A stretch of 64,000 bases of DNA, from the NCBI GenBank assembly GCA_021186555.1, contig JAJKFL010000005.1, positions 39,509,135-39,573,134 on the forward strand. Direction: 5' to 3'. Both the position numbers and the translations under genes were made by a program. The DNA comes from Reticulitermes speratus. Lineage: Eukaryota > Arthropoda > Insecta > Blattodea > Rhinotermitidae. Below, piece after piece: positions 11,392 to 24,775 of the stretch (position 1 is the stretch's first letter; each line of letters begins with the position of its first letter). The notes under the pieces are model-generated. The model did no database searches and was not told the origin of the DNA. It saw only the letters and a list, made by a program, of their open reading frames with translations.

Positions 11392-12931
11392 GTAAAAACA
11401 CTTCTAGTCACGTATTTTGATCATGCATCAGAGTACATTAGTTACAATGGAATGTTTCCTTCTTCTTCCTTTGCTTCTACAGTCTGGTTCTGGCCTTGAC
11501 GGCCGCAAGCAATATTTCCATCATGTTTTGATTTATAGATAAGATTGAAATTGGTAGCTCCTTCATTTAATTAATATTTAATACATAAAAATTAAAACAT
11601 TGAGCCTAATGCCATATCTTACAAACCATATACCGTATAGGTGTGGGGATATTTCTTTCTCTTTCTATGTTCACCTGTCGTTTTCATCAATTTGACATAC
11701 AGAACAAAGATGAAAGAATTTAACTAAAAATAATAATCTATGATTCAACACTTATGGCATGTTACACCTTGTCGACCGGAAAATACTTACCGACGTTTCG
11801 AAACTAACTTAATCTTCGGGGTCAAGTTTTTTAAGATGAGTAGCCGCGCCGGATTGTATGCGTATGTTACATAAGAATGGACTATTTGGGTATTCCTACT
11901 GTACTCAGCCTTTTCATGCCAGTCTCCCGTACTCATATAACAAACACATTCGGGCACGGCTATCATCACAGACCGCTGGATCCTGAATATGAAGGTGTTA
12001 TGATCATTGGAAATGTCAGTACCTATTTACCAGTCTAAACGGCGTAATATGCCAAAAGACTTCGACTTTTGAGCAAAACGGTTGTAACAACTTCAAATCT
12101 CACAAAAATATTCCATTGCACCACATTAAAACTTAATGCTTGTCAACTCCGTTATGTTAGTCTGTTGTTGATGGCTTGCAAAATATAGTCACTAAAATTT
12201 AGTAGTAAAATATTAATATCCATGCTAGCTGCCAATAAGGACAGTATATTTATTGAGAGTGTGAATTATTACGATGTTTCGTGTATCACCATCAGTTTTT
12301 GGCAAAAATGCATAAAAATATTGTATTTGGTAGCAATGACCTTTAAGTGTACTGTGTTGATGATCTAATTCAATAGCTACAATTTAACAGGACCTTTATA
12401 GTCAGGTGTGTCTATACTTTTGAAGTGTACTGGTGTCCGTAATACAACTAATACAAGCATTTTATTGTAAATAATGTTTCTCGCATGAACGAACACTAAA
12501 TATAGCCTTCCTTTGAGTTCTGTGTAAAAATAATCTGCACAATGAGGACGCTATTTTTTCATTTTTCCATCTGTCATTCTATTATTTTCATAACCATTCA
12601 ACAATCCGTGCATCCATGAATGTACTGTCTCCAACCAATCAACAACCAACCAACCCACCCACCACCCACCCATGCATCCATCCATCCGTCCGTCCATCCA
12701 TTCATCCGTCCGTCCTTCCATCCATCCGTCCGTCCATCCATCCATCCATCCGTCCGTCCGTCCGTCCGTCCATCCATCCATCCGTCCGTCCGTCAATCCA
12801 TCCATCCGTCCGTCCGTCCGTCCATCCATCCATCCATCCGTCCGTCCGTCCGTCCTTCCATCCATCCGTCCGTCCATCCATCCATCCATCCGTCCGTCCG
12901 TCCGTCCATCCATCCATCCGTCCGTCCGTCA

Positions 12932-12965
<34 letters not shown>

Positions 12966-13093
12966 CCATCCATCCATCCATCCACCCACCCACCCATCCT
13001 ATGTATCACACCATACGTCTGTATTGCTGTCCGTTCAGCAACAATCCGGTCGCCAATCCAGTTCCAACTTAAATTACCTCTCGTGTCTTTCAG
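11392..13093 (+). other. Intron C-D of the adhesion gene
   Basis: 1702-bp intron from GTAAAA to GTCTTTCAG. It holds two weak hammerhead-like motifs (11790-11822 and 12265-12298, both minus) and a long tetranucleotide tract near its 3' end. Confidence 0.8.
12659..12998. repeat. CATC/CGTC tetranucleotide tract
   Basis: About 340 bp of alternating (CATC)n and (CGTC)n runs with CACC ends. The four-base period gives Pro/Ser/His or Trp/Met/Asp/Gly open frames on both strands, none of them genes. The tract ends ~95 bp before the last acceptor of the adhesion gene. Confidence 0.97.
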
Positions 13094-13212
13094 AGCCCGA
13101 AATGGAAGATATGGAACTCATCGCAAGTTCGGATTCCTTTTCGTTGTTTCCTTGTCGGACATCGTTGGCAACACTGTGGATCGCAGTGTTTACTGTGTCC
13201 TGTCATTTATAG
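13094..13212 (+). CDS. klg: Adhesion protein terminal exon D: GPI-anchor signal and stop
   Basis: 119 nt, including TAG at 13210-13212. The leftover G of exon C plus AG gives Glu, so the frame continues exactly. The peptide is [16 protein letters not shown], then a hydrophobic end with [16 protein letters not shown] at the very C-terminus. An acidic/Ser stretch followed by ~15 hydrophobic residues and no charged cytoplasmic tail is what a GPI-attachment signal looks like, with the likely omega site in IASSD. This fits the GPI-anchored Klingon layout. Together the four exons encode 207 residues. A polyadenylation site was not identified with confidence. Confidence 0.82.
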
Positions 13213-16200
13213 AATGTAAGTAGAATTAACTCGAAAAAGGAAAGCTGACTAATAACGTAAAGTAATGCAACGTAACGATCACAACTAATTTATTCAGTGT
13301 GGTTCACAATGCAAATTTCCCTAACGCAGAAGTATATTTATCCTATGTCTTTGTAAGTGTGCCAGTGATGTTGCGTTAATCTGCGGTACACACTGTTACT
13401 GCCGGCACCCATTTATTTACCCCTTAAGGCTTACACACTAATTTTACGTTATTGTTACACTCTAATTTATCAAACGTGGATTAAATGTAAATTTTGAAGT
13501 TGTAGTCTCTGGGAAAAGAGTATACCTTGCCACAAGAAATTTTAACTCCTCAAGTCTCTGTCTGTTTACTCGCCAAATGTTACATGTTTTTTACATTTTG
13601 ATTACTAAGTAAGTATCTTGCTCTTATTGTCAGCTAACTAATTAATTGATTGGATTGGAATACTTTGTCACTTACTGTATAAAGTTGAGTGGCCCCTTAC
13701 CGATTGCACTTTACGTGGAGGCAGTGGAATTCATTCCTTACTTTCACATCGCTTTTCCTCTGACGACCATTAGAATATTATTAATATTGGCATTGTGAAC
13801 TACACATATGTTAATTTTGGCTCTTGGCTAAGGGCAGAAATGTCGTTGATTTCAGATGTGCCTCTAAGATAGATCTCTGACATATGAGAAGTAACGTGTG
13901 ACGTAGATCGCTGGTTGGCAGTGACACTTGGCGCTACTGTCCACAACGAAACAGCTCATAAAGAAGAGAGTACTACTGAATGATTGAAATAGCAAATAAA
14001 CACATGGACCATACAGTGAGTGTGGTTGAACTACTCGTATTATTTTTTAACTTTGAAGTTTGTGTCCATCCTACTTTAACCAGCCAACTTGTCTACCAAA
14101 AAATGAAGATATTAAAAGACTTACCTGGAAGTAATATGCCGGCTGTTCTGGAAGTGACAATGCAGAGTGAATGTGACAAAAGTTTAATAAAGTGCGATGA
14201 ATTAGGGTAATCTCTCTTTCACTTTCACAATAAGAAAGAACTATGGAAAGGCAGAAAGAACAAAGTGTTTATTAAAAACTTTATGTTTTGACACAACAAA
14301 TGACAGTGTTAATAGAATTGACATAAAATGTTTGAAGGTAACTTTTATGTGTGATTACAAGTTAATGCCAGAAAAATGGATCAGACCATGAAGACGAAGG
14401 TGACAACAGCGAAGAAGGTATTTAATAATAGCATCAGTGTCCCCAGAACGACGTGTAATCCCTCCTTCAAATCCCTGAAAGTGTTTGAATATAAACATCT
14501 TTATTGACAGCACTATATAAGTCCTGTTGCAACGATATATAATAATTTTTCACTGTATTGAGGTAAAGTATTAACAGAAATGTTGTATTTTTCTTATGAC
14601 GTACACATTACGTTCAAATCTGCTATTACTGTAATTAATTAAAAATATGTACCCCGTACTTTCCTCCACTCAACACGTAAAATAAAAAGTAATGTTTCTC
14701 AAAATTTAAATGTCCCCTCCAAATAATTTACGTACATTGCTTATGATCACCTTGTGCAGGAAGAAAGAAAAAATTTGTTCTAAGTAAATAGTTTTGGAAC
14801 CCAGTAATATTGTAGAAATTAAGGTATATGTTTTCTTAGTTTGTAACAGATATAAAAATCTCTTATTTATGCAGTGGTGTTTCTAAATTTTTATTACTCT
14901 TCCTGTGATAGTAGTAGCATGTATAAATAAGTGGCATAATTGCAGTATTGCAGTTTTTGCTGGGAAAATCAAGAATATATAATAATAGTGTATCCATGAA
15001 ATCCTGGTTTGTTTAGTACTGAAAAGAATGAAAGGCGTGAACACTGGAAATTCGAAAATTTCGTAAAGTTATTGAACTTCAATCTTAAAGCGAAATTCTT
15101 TGTATAAGGTTTTTAATTGATTCAAAAATAAGTGTTTTAGGGGCTTCTACAAGTATTTTATTCCTCCAAGGTTTAAATTTATTTAATTAAGAAATATACA
15201 TTTTATCGCAAATTTAAATTTATTTCTTTAAAGGTCTCTTAAATTTAAGAAATTAGTTCCTGCCACCAAGAAGACACAATGAGTCTCAGTTACAGAATCG
15301 TTACGAAACAATATGACCACAAAAAAATAATATAAAAATAGCAGGTAAGCGAAATTACAACAACTGTGGCAGTTAGTACTTTGCCCCAGATATTGATGAT
15401 TTTGTTAAACGTTTGATGACATTTTTTCACATTTGTTAGAACTCTTATATGTTTCGTGAATTACCACCCTCATGGTGGTTCAGTATTTTACGTTGATCCT
15501 GTTCTTGGATGTAGCTGCCACGTGCTAGTAGTCTTGATTTCGACATTTCGGAAGAAAATGCTGCCTCCAGCTTCATGTTGAACCCTGAAAGTGGAAGCAA
15601 CATGTTTCAATGAAACATCAGAATCACAGCCCGTTTCCTTATACGAGTATTGCCAATACCAAAGAGAGCATGCAGCATACTCTTTGAATGTCTTTACATC
15701 TAAATAAAGGAGAACTAAGCTATGACTGTAATGTAAAGACATGCATTGTGTTTATCAAACTTCCGATTACAGTAATTATAATTTGTCCAGGAGAAATATT
15801 GCGCTCACATCTTTGACGAATTCCAGAATGGTACCGAAAGAACAGAAGAAAATTTGTATAAAATAAATGTTCAGTTTTACACAGACGAAAATTTAAGTAT
15901 ATATTTCAAATTTATGTTATATAATATACAACATAATTTTGTCAAAATATATTGGATAAAAGTTAATTCATTCCCTACCACAAAGGTTTTGAAAGTTGTA
16001 CTAAGTTTCCCAAACCATTACAAGAGTTGCATAAAAGCTGTAACGTTTAGGCGTAAAAAGTGTGTGGTTAAATTTTCTCTCATTTCTGATCTCGGCACTA
16101 AATGCATGTTAATGGTAAGATTCATGTTCCAGCCGCACATACCCACTTCGCACTATTGATAGGCTGACTGGAAAAAATAGTTGGTCAGGATACGGTAACA

Positions 16201-19200
16201 AAGGCCGCAAATCGGCAACTCAGCTGGGAATCGAACCCCGTCTTTCAGAAAGTTACTTTACAAACCTAAAATATGCATAGTAAACGAAGTTGAATATATA
16301 TCGGACCACTTAATATGTTAGCTGTTATTTCATTAAATCTGACATAAGGCCTCTAAATGAATGCCGTTTTCGTGAGTAGTTGTTAATCAGGACGTCCCGG
16401 GTTCAAAATTCGTGCCACACATCAGCTGTGTTACCTAGAGTATTAGCTATTTTCCTAAGTTCGCCCAGAGGAATGCCGAGATTGTATACCACAACCGGGT
16501 TTCTCCTTCATATACAGTAATTTTAAATTTATTATCATCACAGTTTTACAGTAGGTTTACACACACTTATATTCAGAGTTACACATGTCATATACTCACT
16601 GAGATTTGCTTTCAGGTTATTTTAATCTTTGAAAAAACCAAAATCAGCGGCCGGATCCTTTAAAGAGCAGCACCTGTCTTACGGCAGTAGCTCACACGCC
16701 CTGATATACATTAAGTTGTATGTATTGTATAAGCTGAATATTGTAGAGGATTTAAAAAAAATTTGACTTAGGCCATCGGTATTTTATTATAATACAGAAT
16801 GCAAGCACATATGTGTGGAAGGTTCTGCTACTCAAATCTTTCTCAGAAGTATTTTATTAATTGTGATGTTCATAATCGAAGTTTTGTTCGTAGCGAAAAC
16901 TGTCCTGTGTCTGGAACATAGATTTCCATACATGTCCGCCACCTGTTTTCTATGACTAACACAAGAAGTCTTCAGTTTCCCTTTTAAATGCGTTAAAATT
17001 TTCGAAATAATTTTGCAACCGTTTTCGGATTCTAAATATAATGTGTAATGTAACACTGTCACAGTACTGGAGTTTGTTGTATAAACAGTTTTAAAGACTA
17101 ATATTAAGACAGTTTTGTCTTCATATGCATATGAGCATATGATGTATTTATGATTTCAGGAAATATTTCAAAACTTAAGTTTATCACTTTAATGTCAACC
17201 TGAAATTATTTCCTTATTCGTAGTTGATATTCTTGCATTTCCTGTTTATTGAATGGAAATATCTTTCGTACGGATGATTGGAAATTGTTATTCGGGTATA
17301 CTGTATTAAATGAGCGTAATTTGTGCAATCGACTCTCAAGCTTTCTTCATTATTTGCTCACAAGATATTAGGCGCCTTTGCTTAGTTGCGAAAAGCGCCT
17401 GTTACTTTCGTCATGTCCGTCCGGTCTTCTGTCCGCATATATCAGCGCTGTTCCCACTAGACGCATTTCCGTGAAGTTTGATATTGAGAACTTATATGGA
17501 AATCTTTCTAGAAAATCCAAATTTGGTTAAAAACGTACAAAAATACCGGGCACTTTAGATGAAGACCTCAGGACGTTTTATTGTTGTTGGCAACATGAAG
17601 TCGCAATGAAAGCCCTTTTTTTTTGATTGAAATGTTATCAGGCTTTTAGGATAGCAAAGGAGGTATAAACATTAAGCGAACTCGCCACAAAGTTACTTTA
17701 ATCGTATATTGCTTGCCTTGTTGCAATTGACATCGCCTTTATTAAGAAGATAGAATTTAAAGTATTAATTGAAATCTAATAAATAATTCCGACACAATAT
17801 TATCGAGACAATTTTTTGGGTTTCAAGAATTTACTCAAGTTCACATTCTGAAAAATTTATCTGCATAAAGTTTTCAGAGAGACAGTCCCGCCAAGAATTT
17901 TTCAGTTACTTTTGCGGAGTAGAAATTCGCCGTCAGAACTTCATTCAAGTTTACGGTTTTGAAGATTCTAACGTGAATAATTTGTATACTCGCATGTCCC
18001 TAGAAATTCAGCTGTCAAGTACTCAAGTTTGTGCAATATATCTAAATTCGTTATACAACTAACGAGAGTGAATATCACCTGATTTCAGATTACGTAACTG
18101 AAGTTACGAATAATAGACTGTGGGTCAACACTTGAGCTAGTACCCAAACTGAAAAGTGCTTAAAAGAAAGGCCTCAATTTAAGTACAAACTTTTAAGCCT
18201 ATGCCTTAAAGTAAATCAATCCTCCGTTTTGTATTGAAGTATAAATTCAAAATTCCAATTTTCTGAAGTATTTCAGCCGATACAGATGAATCAGTGGCAT
18301 CTTCATCAAACATGTAGAACTTATATCATTTTGTAAATCTTCTGGTCATAATATTATCTCAGAAACTCATAAGTATATGTCTCTTAACAAATCTTAACAA
18401 AATTTAAAATCAAATAATTTCTTGAGAACTAAAGGGAAAATCAATTAGCTAACTTAAATGCACATGTAAATGAACTTTAAAACATAATTTTCTTACGTAA
18501 CTTTCCATTTCTGGAAGTTGGTGAAAGTGAACAACCTTGTAAGTGAAAGTCAAATATTATGCCAAGTTCTTCAGTTCTTTTTTCTACTTGGTTGCGTTAC
18601 TTGTTTCCGAAATCGAAAGCAACACTCCTTTACTTACAAATATGTATATTTCACTAACGTGTTTTTGTGTGTGTGTAATTAACCCTGAAGTACCCAAAAC
18701 CTATGCTTTGGTAGCTCACTTACAAGAGAGAAGGTGGATAGTAAACTTCTCTCACTCGTGTTACATGAAGACGTTTCGCTTCGCCGCTTCATTTTTCCAT
18801 GAACAAAAATATTATATATTATACATAATTTACAGTACTCATAATACGTCATTTTTAAAGTTCAAACCTCATACTGATGTTGAAATGAGCTTTGCATATT
18901 GTGACTTTTATTACAATAACCACTGGTGTTAGTTATCTGAAGCTAGACGTGTATAAAGGTTCACCTATCTGTATGGGGACAGTTTTACCTGAACCCTGAT
19001 GTTTGATCAGGAAATAAGTTCATAATGTAAGTACTCTAGGTTCTGTGTTTTAGTCTCTAACAAGAACCATTCACATTGGAATATGCTGCTGCCGCAAAAC
19101 TTTTCCAAATAGTCCCCACTATATCTGAGGCGTTTATCAATCGTAGGAAAATTTCTTGTATTCCCTGTTTATAGAAGTCCGTGTGCTGTGTTATTAGCCA

Positions 19201-19570
19201 CCTCCGCACCACAGCTGTTTCACCTGAATCTCAAATATGTGGCCGCCAAAACGTTTATTCAGTCAGTCAGAGTCAGATCAGAGCTTTTGATCGATTCTCG
19301 CGTTTATTTTCCAGACTCCGGACCGCATTGCAACGCTCATTGTAATTTTATGGTTTAATTGTGACTGTGTACTTGCTACAAAACACCTGCAGAATAAACA
19401 CACATGTTACTGTTAAAAAAATAAGTGTTTGATGTTCACCCTCCACTACACATAACATGTTAGCCACAGTTTGATATTTCTGTCCGCGGTTACTTAGTAA
19501 TGAAATTACTAAATTAGTAAAGAAACGAAGTTTACAGTAAATTTCACACTGTTGACACCGTGCATCTTCG
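13213..19570. other. Long AT-rich non-coding stretch after the gene
   Basis: Contains the 3' UTR of the adhesion gene (length unknown) and intergenic DNA. A hammerhead-like motif lies at 15442-15484 (minus). A B-box-like GGGTTCGATTCCC lies at 16226-16238 (minus) and GGGTTCAAAATTC near 16399; both may be SINE scraps. The 129-aa frame at 18543-18932 has no recognisable domain and AT-rich codon use. Nothing else supported. Confidence 0.5.
15442..15484 (-). other. Hammerhead-like motif, decayed
   Basis: Minus strand: CTGAACCACCATGAGGGTGG forms a CCACC/GGTGG hairpin, followed by ACGAAAC and ATAT. Same layout as the other motifs but with a damaged core. Confidence 0.3.
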
Positions 19571-19776
19571 TCATATTAAATTAAGTTACAGACCAACTGA
19601 TGCACCCTAAAACCACTTTTTATGCAGCTTTATTATTAAAATTGTTAAAATTGTACCCCTACACGTGTTTCGATCGAAACACGTGTAGGGGTACAATTTT
19701 AACAATTTTAATAATAAAGCTGCATAAAAAGTGGTTTTAGGGTGCATCAGTTGGTCTGTAACTTAATTTAATATGA
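19571..19776. repeat. Perfect 206-bp palindrome without spacer
   Basis: The two 103-bp halves are exact reverse complements meeting at CGA|TCG (19673/19674). Each half, read outward from the centre, goes CGAAACACGTGTAGGGG, then an AATAAA, then GTGCATCAGTTGG and TAACTTAATTTAATATGA. This is the terminus seen in the 10232-10740 and 63234-63468 elements. Immediately left, the minus strand reads ATGCACGGTG, the family's outer tail. A head-to-head fusion of two truncated termini would explain it; an assembly fold-back is the main alternative. Confidence 0.95.
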
Positions 19777-22139
19777 AGTTTACAGTATTTTGGATATGAC
19801 ACCGTGTTGATGGGTATTTCGTTAACTGGCGTTTCGAAGGGGATTGCCTCTATTTTCAGAGATGATAAAAATGTGGAAGGCCCATAGTTCATTTCAGAGC
19901 CAATGGTAAATGTTCTACGTTCCTTCCAGTTTCTCTGAAATATCCTGAAAATGAACGCAGTATGTTTTTCCGAAATAACGGTAACTATTTATCAACCAGC
20001 TAGGGTGTTACACGTCATATCACACAATAAATAAATATGAATCAGTGGTTTGAAAAAGTTAAAAAAAATAACTTCCTGGGGTTTAAAAGTATAGTTGAAA
20101 ATAGGAAATTGATGCCTGTAAAGGCGCACTTCTAGAATTAAAACACAGAAATTAATTTTTATCATTTGTCTGTTACCTATGGTGGAAAGTAAGTGTGGTA
20201 TTAATTACAATGTATTGGTACATCTGTTTCTGCGTAAACGTAATGCGTGTAAGGAAATCACTCTTGGCATATATTTGAGGAAAAATTGTAAATACAAATC
20301 TTAAATTAATAAAGCGTAATTATTTGTTTTAAAAACGCGAAACTTAAAGTCGTACATTTTCCACATCAATACATTAACAGTTACTCCGGTAGCTATTTTA
20401 TTTTTGAGTGGGGTGTAAATTCTTGTGTAAATATATTTAGGGATAATTTGAATTACTTTACGAATGAAATAAAACCTTTTGATATAAGTGGCATATGTCT
20501 TATAAATTACTCTCCTTGCTTTCTTTTTGTATTTCAGATGCACACTGAAACTTGGTAATAAAATAACAAGCTCCAGTTTCTACTGGAATATTAGTGTTAC
20601 AACTAGGATTTTGTGATTTTAATGTGCCTTACCACACGTTTATTTGGATACTATTTCGAAGCGCTCCACTTTTCGCGCTTGTCGGCCCTGTGTTACAGGC
20701 ACTTATGAACTTAAAATAGTCAATTTTATTTGATGCAAACAGTAGTCGATCGAACGTGCTTAAATACACGAGACACCAAATTTCCAGTTCATGGTGTTTG
20801 TTAAATACTATATCAAATATGATACGTAACAACTGCGCGTAATATATTTTCGAATACTTTAAAATTTCGGTCTGTAGTATATTATAAAAGTGTGTTTAGC
20901 GTTCTCAAAACTGTGGGGCACATGAATACAAGATCTAAAGTTCACGTGACACAAATCTAATGTTTCTTACATTACGAAGCCTGGAAGCATTGTGGATATC
21001 AGAAGCCTGTAAGAGAGAAGTTTTGTTATACAAGAAGTAAAATTTAGTATTTTTTTTTATGAAATAAGACATGGAAGCGGGAATTATGTACAATTATTTG
21101 ATCAAAATCTCCATACAATTATATGAACGTAATCTGAGGATTGCAGAGTCTCTCATGCACGTGTGATAACCCTCTCCAGGTTCGACGTCCAAACAGGCTG
21201 TCCTACACTGCAAGAGTAAATTAGTCAATGTAGTTTATGTAGAACAGGCGTGCAGTTATGTGTTTTTAACTAAATGGACCATATTTATATATCTTAATGC
21301 TATTAAATAAGGATAACGTCATTTTCTTTGGATTCAAAATCCGTTAGAAATGCTTGGCTTATCGCAATTGGCTAATGTCTCTTTGTTACCAGTGAGGTCT
21401 AGTACAGAAAAAATGTTTCAAATAATTTATCTTATTTATGCGAAAATCAGTAGGAATGGAAAGGGCCTATTTGCACGGATCCGTGTAACGTGACAGGTCA
21501 CGGAGCCAATAAAAAGTTTTGTTTCAAATTCGAATTCCCAGAAAATCGCGAGCAACAGTTTGATGTTGAAGTGCTGTTGGCACCCGGGATTAATTCGGCT
21601 TTCTAGTTTGTAACAGAATGGAATTCATTCTGATATAAAATTTCACAATTTAGTGTTACACATTCAAATCAACTAACATTATATCTGGCGCAACAATCGT
21701 TAACTCCACATCGAAATAAATAATTTATAATTTTCAAGTTAACTTAGTGTTTCAAATCGCAAAACACAAATTTAACAGAAACGAGGAGCTTTTTCATACT
21801 GCATACTTAATTTGCTGCTTGTCTGCTGCATTAGGAATGTAATTGGGTGTAAAGTATATATGCGACTACAGTTAAAGCTGTAATTAATGACTAGGTTGTA
21901 AAAAGCTACACAGAAAAACATCGCGATAATATTCTCTGTGACAAACTACAGAAGATTAATTGAGAGAGCAGTGCATCAGTGAACCTGCAGCGCACCACGA
22001 ACTGGATAAAGGTAAGCAGACGACAAAGTGCCCTCGCTTCCAGATCAACGCAACCCGGCACGGCGAATACAGGTGAGTGAGGTGCTATGATATAGCTGTT
22101 AGGCCAATTCGCAGCAAAAGGGTGTCCAAGGAGGATAGA
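19777..22139. other. Non-coding stretch
   Basis: AT-rich. A weak CGAAACGCC hammerhead-like patch lies at 19827-19865 (minus). No supportable gene. Confidence 0.5.
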
Positions 22140-23166
22140 GGTGAATGTGACCGGGAGTTGCATTTGTCGTTTTCGGCTGTATCTCGGCTTCCACAGCAGC
22201 AAGATTCCTAAAACGTACCTCGGCTTCTATTGGATGGATTTTCCTAAAACACCATACTTCGCACTACTACGCACATACCACACCAGCGCCACAACCTTTG
22301 TAAGTTTCATTGCGATCGCTCAATAATTAAGGACACTTTATTTGCAGAACAAATTACCTCTTCGGCTGTATGATGGCTACTATTCGAGGGAAGTTACTGA
22401 AACGTCATTCCTCGTACTTTGTTCGCATGCAATACAAACCTTGTAAGTTTGGTTGCAATCGATAAATAATTAAGGGCACTTTACATAGAGATAAACATTT
22501 TTAGCTCTATCTCCGCTACCGTTGGAGAGATTATAATGAAACTTCACACTTCACAATCTCGACAAATTTGCTACAGATGGTACAATTTTTTTCTGACTGG
22601 TCACTAATTAAGAGTACTTTACTTGGTGAAGACTGTACATTTTCGATTGTACGTTGGATTACATTCGCGATAATTTCTCGCAATTTCCAAGCATGTGATA
22701 AAAGCGATGTAAGTTTGGTAGCGATCAGTAGATAATTAAAGGCAGCTTACCTGGGTCATAATACCTTTTCGTCTGTATCTCGGCTTCCATTGGAGGTATT
22801 TCCCTGAAATTCATAACTCACACTTTTTTCGCATGCACTACAAACGATGCAAGTTTCATTGCGATCGATCAAGAATAAAGGGAACATTGCTTGGAAAAGA
22901 AAATAAATTTTTCTCTGCATTTTGGCTTCTATTGGAGGGATTTCCTGAAACATCATACCTCATAATTTCTATGCATACGTTACAAACATTGTTAGTCTGC
23001 GATCGGTCAATAATTACGGACACTTTGCTTGGAGAACACAATAACTTTTGGTCTGTATTTCGGCTAAAAATTTGGAGGGATTTTCTTGAAGCCTCACACC
23101 TCGCATTTTCCACGAATACGCTACAACTGATTAGTTTCGGTTGCGTTCGGTCAATAATTAAGGGCA
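22140..23166. repeat. ~140-bp tandem repeat, block 1
   Basis: Seven or so degenerate units, each carrying CAATAATTAAGGGCACTTT, then TTTCGTCTGTATCTCGGCTT, a CATTGGAGGGATTT block and GCAAGTTTGGTTGCGATCG. The CAATAATTAA landmark recurs near 22322, 22464, 22604, 22730, 22868, 23009 and 23152, mostly 138-142 bp apart. Open frames across it are by-products. Confidence 0.85.
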
Positions 23167-23169
23167 GTT

Positions 23170-23720
23170 CCCGGCACGACCATCAGTCTCTCGCCCTCCG
23201 CAGAAAAAGACGCTCCGTCTTCAGAGCCTTCTTTTACCTGTCTCTTAAAGTCCTCAGTGAAGGAGACCCCTCCAAGGTCCCCCAACGGGGCCCCCATGGA
23301 GAGAGATGCCCGTCACCAGCGCCTTCTATTACATATCTTTCAAATTCCCCAGTAAAGAAGCCCCCCTCCAGGTCCCCCTCTCAGAGCCCCCATAGAGAGA
23401 GACTCTCCCCCTACAGAGCCTTCTTTTACCCGTCTCTCGAAGTCCCCGGTGACGGAGTCCCTCCTCCAAGTTCTCCCAGCGTGGCCCCTATGGAGAGAGA
23501 CACCTGTCTCAGAGCCTTCTTTTAATATCTTTCGGAGCCCTAATAAAAAAGGTCTCCTAATAAAAATAGAAGTTCACCTTTCTAAGTCCCCGGTACAGAA
23601 TCCTCGCTCCCTATGGAGAGAGAACCCCTTTCCAGAGCCTTCTTTTACATAGCTCTTTACCCGAATAGCCTCAGTCCCCCATTCTATCACAGAGCCGTTT
23701 GTAGCCAGACAATCCCTTAG
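23170..23720. repeat. C-rich ~100-bp tandem repeat
   Basis: At least five degenerate units marked by CAGAGCCTTCTTTTAC (near 23222, 23319, 23419, 23511 and 23633), with AAGTCCCCGG and ATGGAGAGAGA between them. Base composition differs sharply from the flanking 140-bp repeat, which it interrupts. Confidence 0.75.
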
Positions 23721-23900
23721 ACATCCGTAGGAGCCTTTGGGCAGCTCCTATAAAAGGCAATGCTCCGTTTCCAGAGCCATTGATTGAAATTAACTAATTA
23801 ATATCTCCCCAATTAAGTAGCTCTCCAACAACACACGGGGAAAAGAATAGGTCACCATCCACGGAGCCCCACGCGGACGGAAGGCCTACATAAAATGGGG

Positions 23901-24199
23901 TGCGGCCTAGTTTTTTTCTTTGCGTGGTGAAGGGCCCCGCAGCAGATGCTACGGAAGCACCGCAGCCTTAAGTCTTCTTGTGCAACCCCTGTGATGAAGA
24001 TGAGCAGTTTTTTTACCTAGTTTTACAATTAATGGAGCACCAGTGGAATGAAATTGACAGAGGAAAACCGACAACTCGGAGAAAAACCTGCCCCACTGCC
24101 ACTTTGTCCACCACAAATCTCACATGGACTAACCGGGACTCCGCGGTGAGAGGCCGGCGACTATCCGCCTGAGCCACGGCACGGCCTTGCGGCCTAGTT
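23901..24199 (-). mobile_element. tRNA-derived SINE copy 2 with 12-bp target-site duplication
   Basis: Minus-strand element at 24187-23913. It starts AAGGCCGTGCCGTGGCTCAG (A-box-like TGGCTCAGGCGG), has a mutated B box, then TTTGTGGTGGACAAAGTGGC, and ends CTTAAGGCTGCGGTGC and CATCTGCTGCGGGGC. The direct repeat TGCGGCCTAGTT flanks it at 23901-23912 and 24188-24199. Same family as 58673-58946. Confidence 0.88.
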
Positions 24200-24399
24200 C
24201 CCCAAGGGTTTCGTTGACGACACTGCTATTGACTACCCCAATGCCATGCAGCCTTCGGCACGATTCCTTTCACCTTGGCTTAGGTAGACCAGAGCTCCGT
24301 TAGCCGGCATGTGTTGTAGTAACCTTCTACAGGGCATACCCTCCACACCTGTTACCATCTCACATAACTCTGAGGTGCGGAAGAGATGTTGGATTTATT

Positions 24400-24775
24400 G
24401 GGGGCCAATAATGAAATGAACTTTACTTGAAAGTTCAAAGAAGTTTTTCGTCTCTATCTGGCCTTCTGTTGGGATGCTGTAACTAAAACACCACACATCG
24501 TACACGCACAATTGCCACAAATACTGCCAGTTTGTTTCAAATCGATCAATAATAAAGGGGACTTTTCTTAGCGTACAACGTAGTTTTTCGTCTGTATCTC
24601 GCCTTCCATCTGAGAGATGTAACTGCAATATCATACCTCCGACTGCATCCTCAATCACCATAAAGAGTGCAAGTTTAGTTGACTTCGGTCAATAATGAAG
24701 AGAACTTTATTTGTGGTCGAACGTAATTTTTCGTCTGTATTTTGCCTTCCGTTTGAGTGATGTAATTGAAATATC
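24400..24775. repeat. ~140-bp tandem repeat, block 2
   Basis: The landmarks resume as CAATAATGAA at about 24405, CAATAATAAA at 24549 and CAATAATGAA at 24692 (143-144 bp apart), each with TTTCGTCT-G/C-TAT. It is the continuation of the 22140-23166 array across the C-rich repeat and the SINE. Confidence 0.8.

Noticed and set aside
12616..13212. 198-codon frame rich in Pro/Ser/His (and 183- and 150-codon siblings)
   Set aside because: Product of the CATC/CGTC microsatellite. Only its last 39 codons (13096 on) are real, as the terminal exon of the adhesion gene.
16226..16239. Minus-strand SINE at a B-box-like GGGTTCGATTCCC
   Set aside because: No A box at the right distance and no second copy or target duplication visible, so only mentioned in passing.
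18543..18932. 129-codon frame as a gene
   Set aside because: AT-rich codons, Phe/Tyr/Ile heavy, no domain and no splice context.
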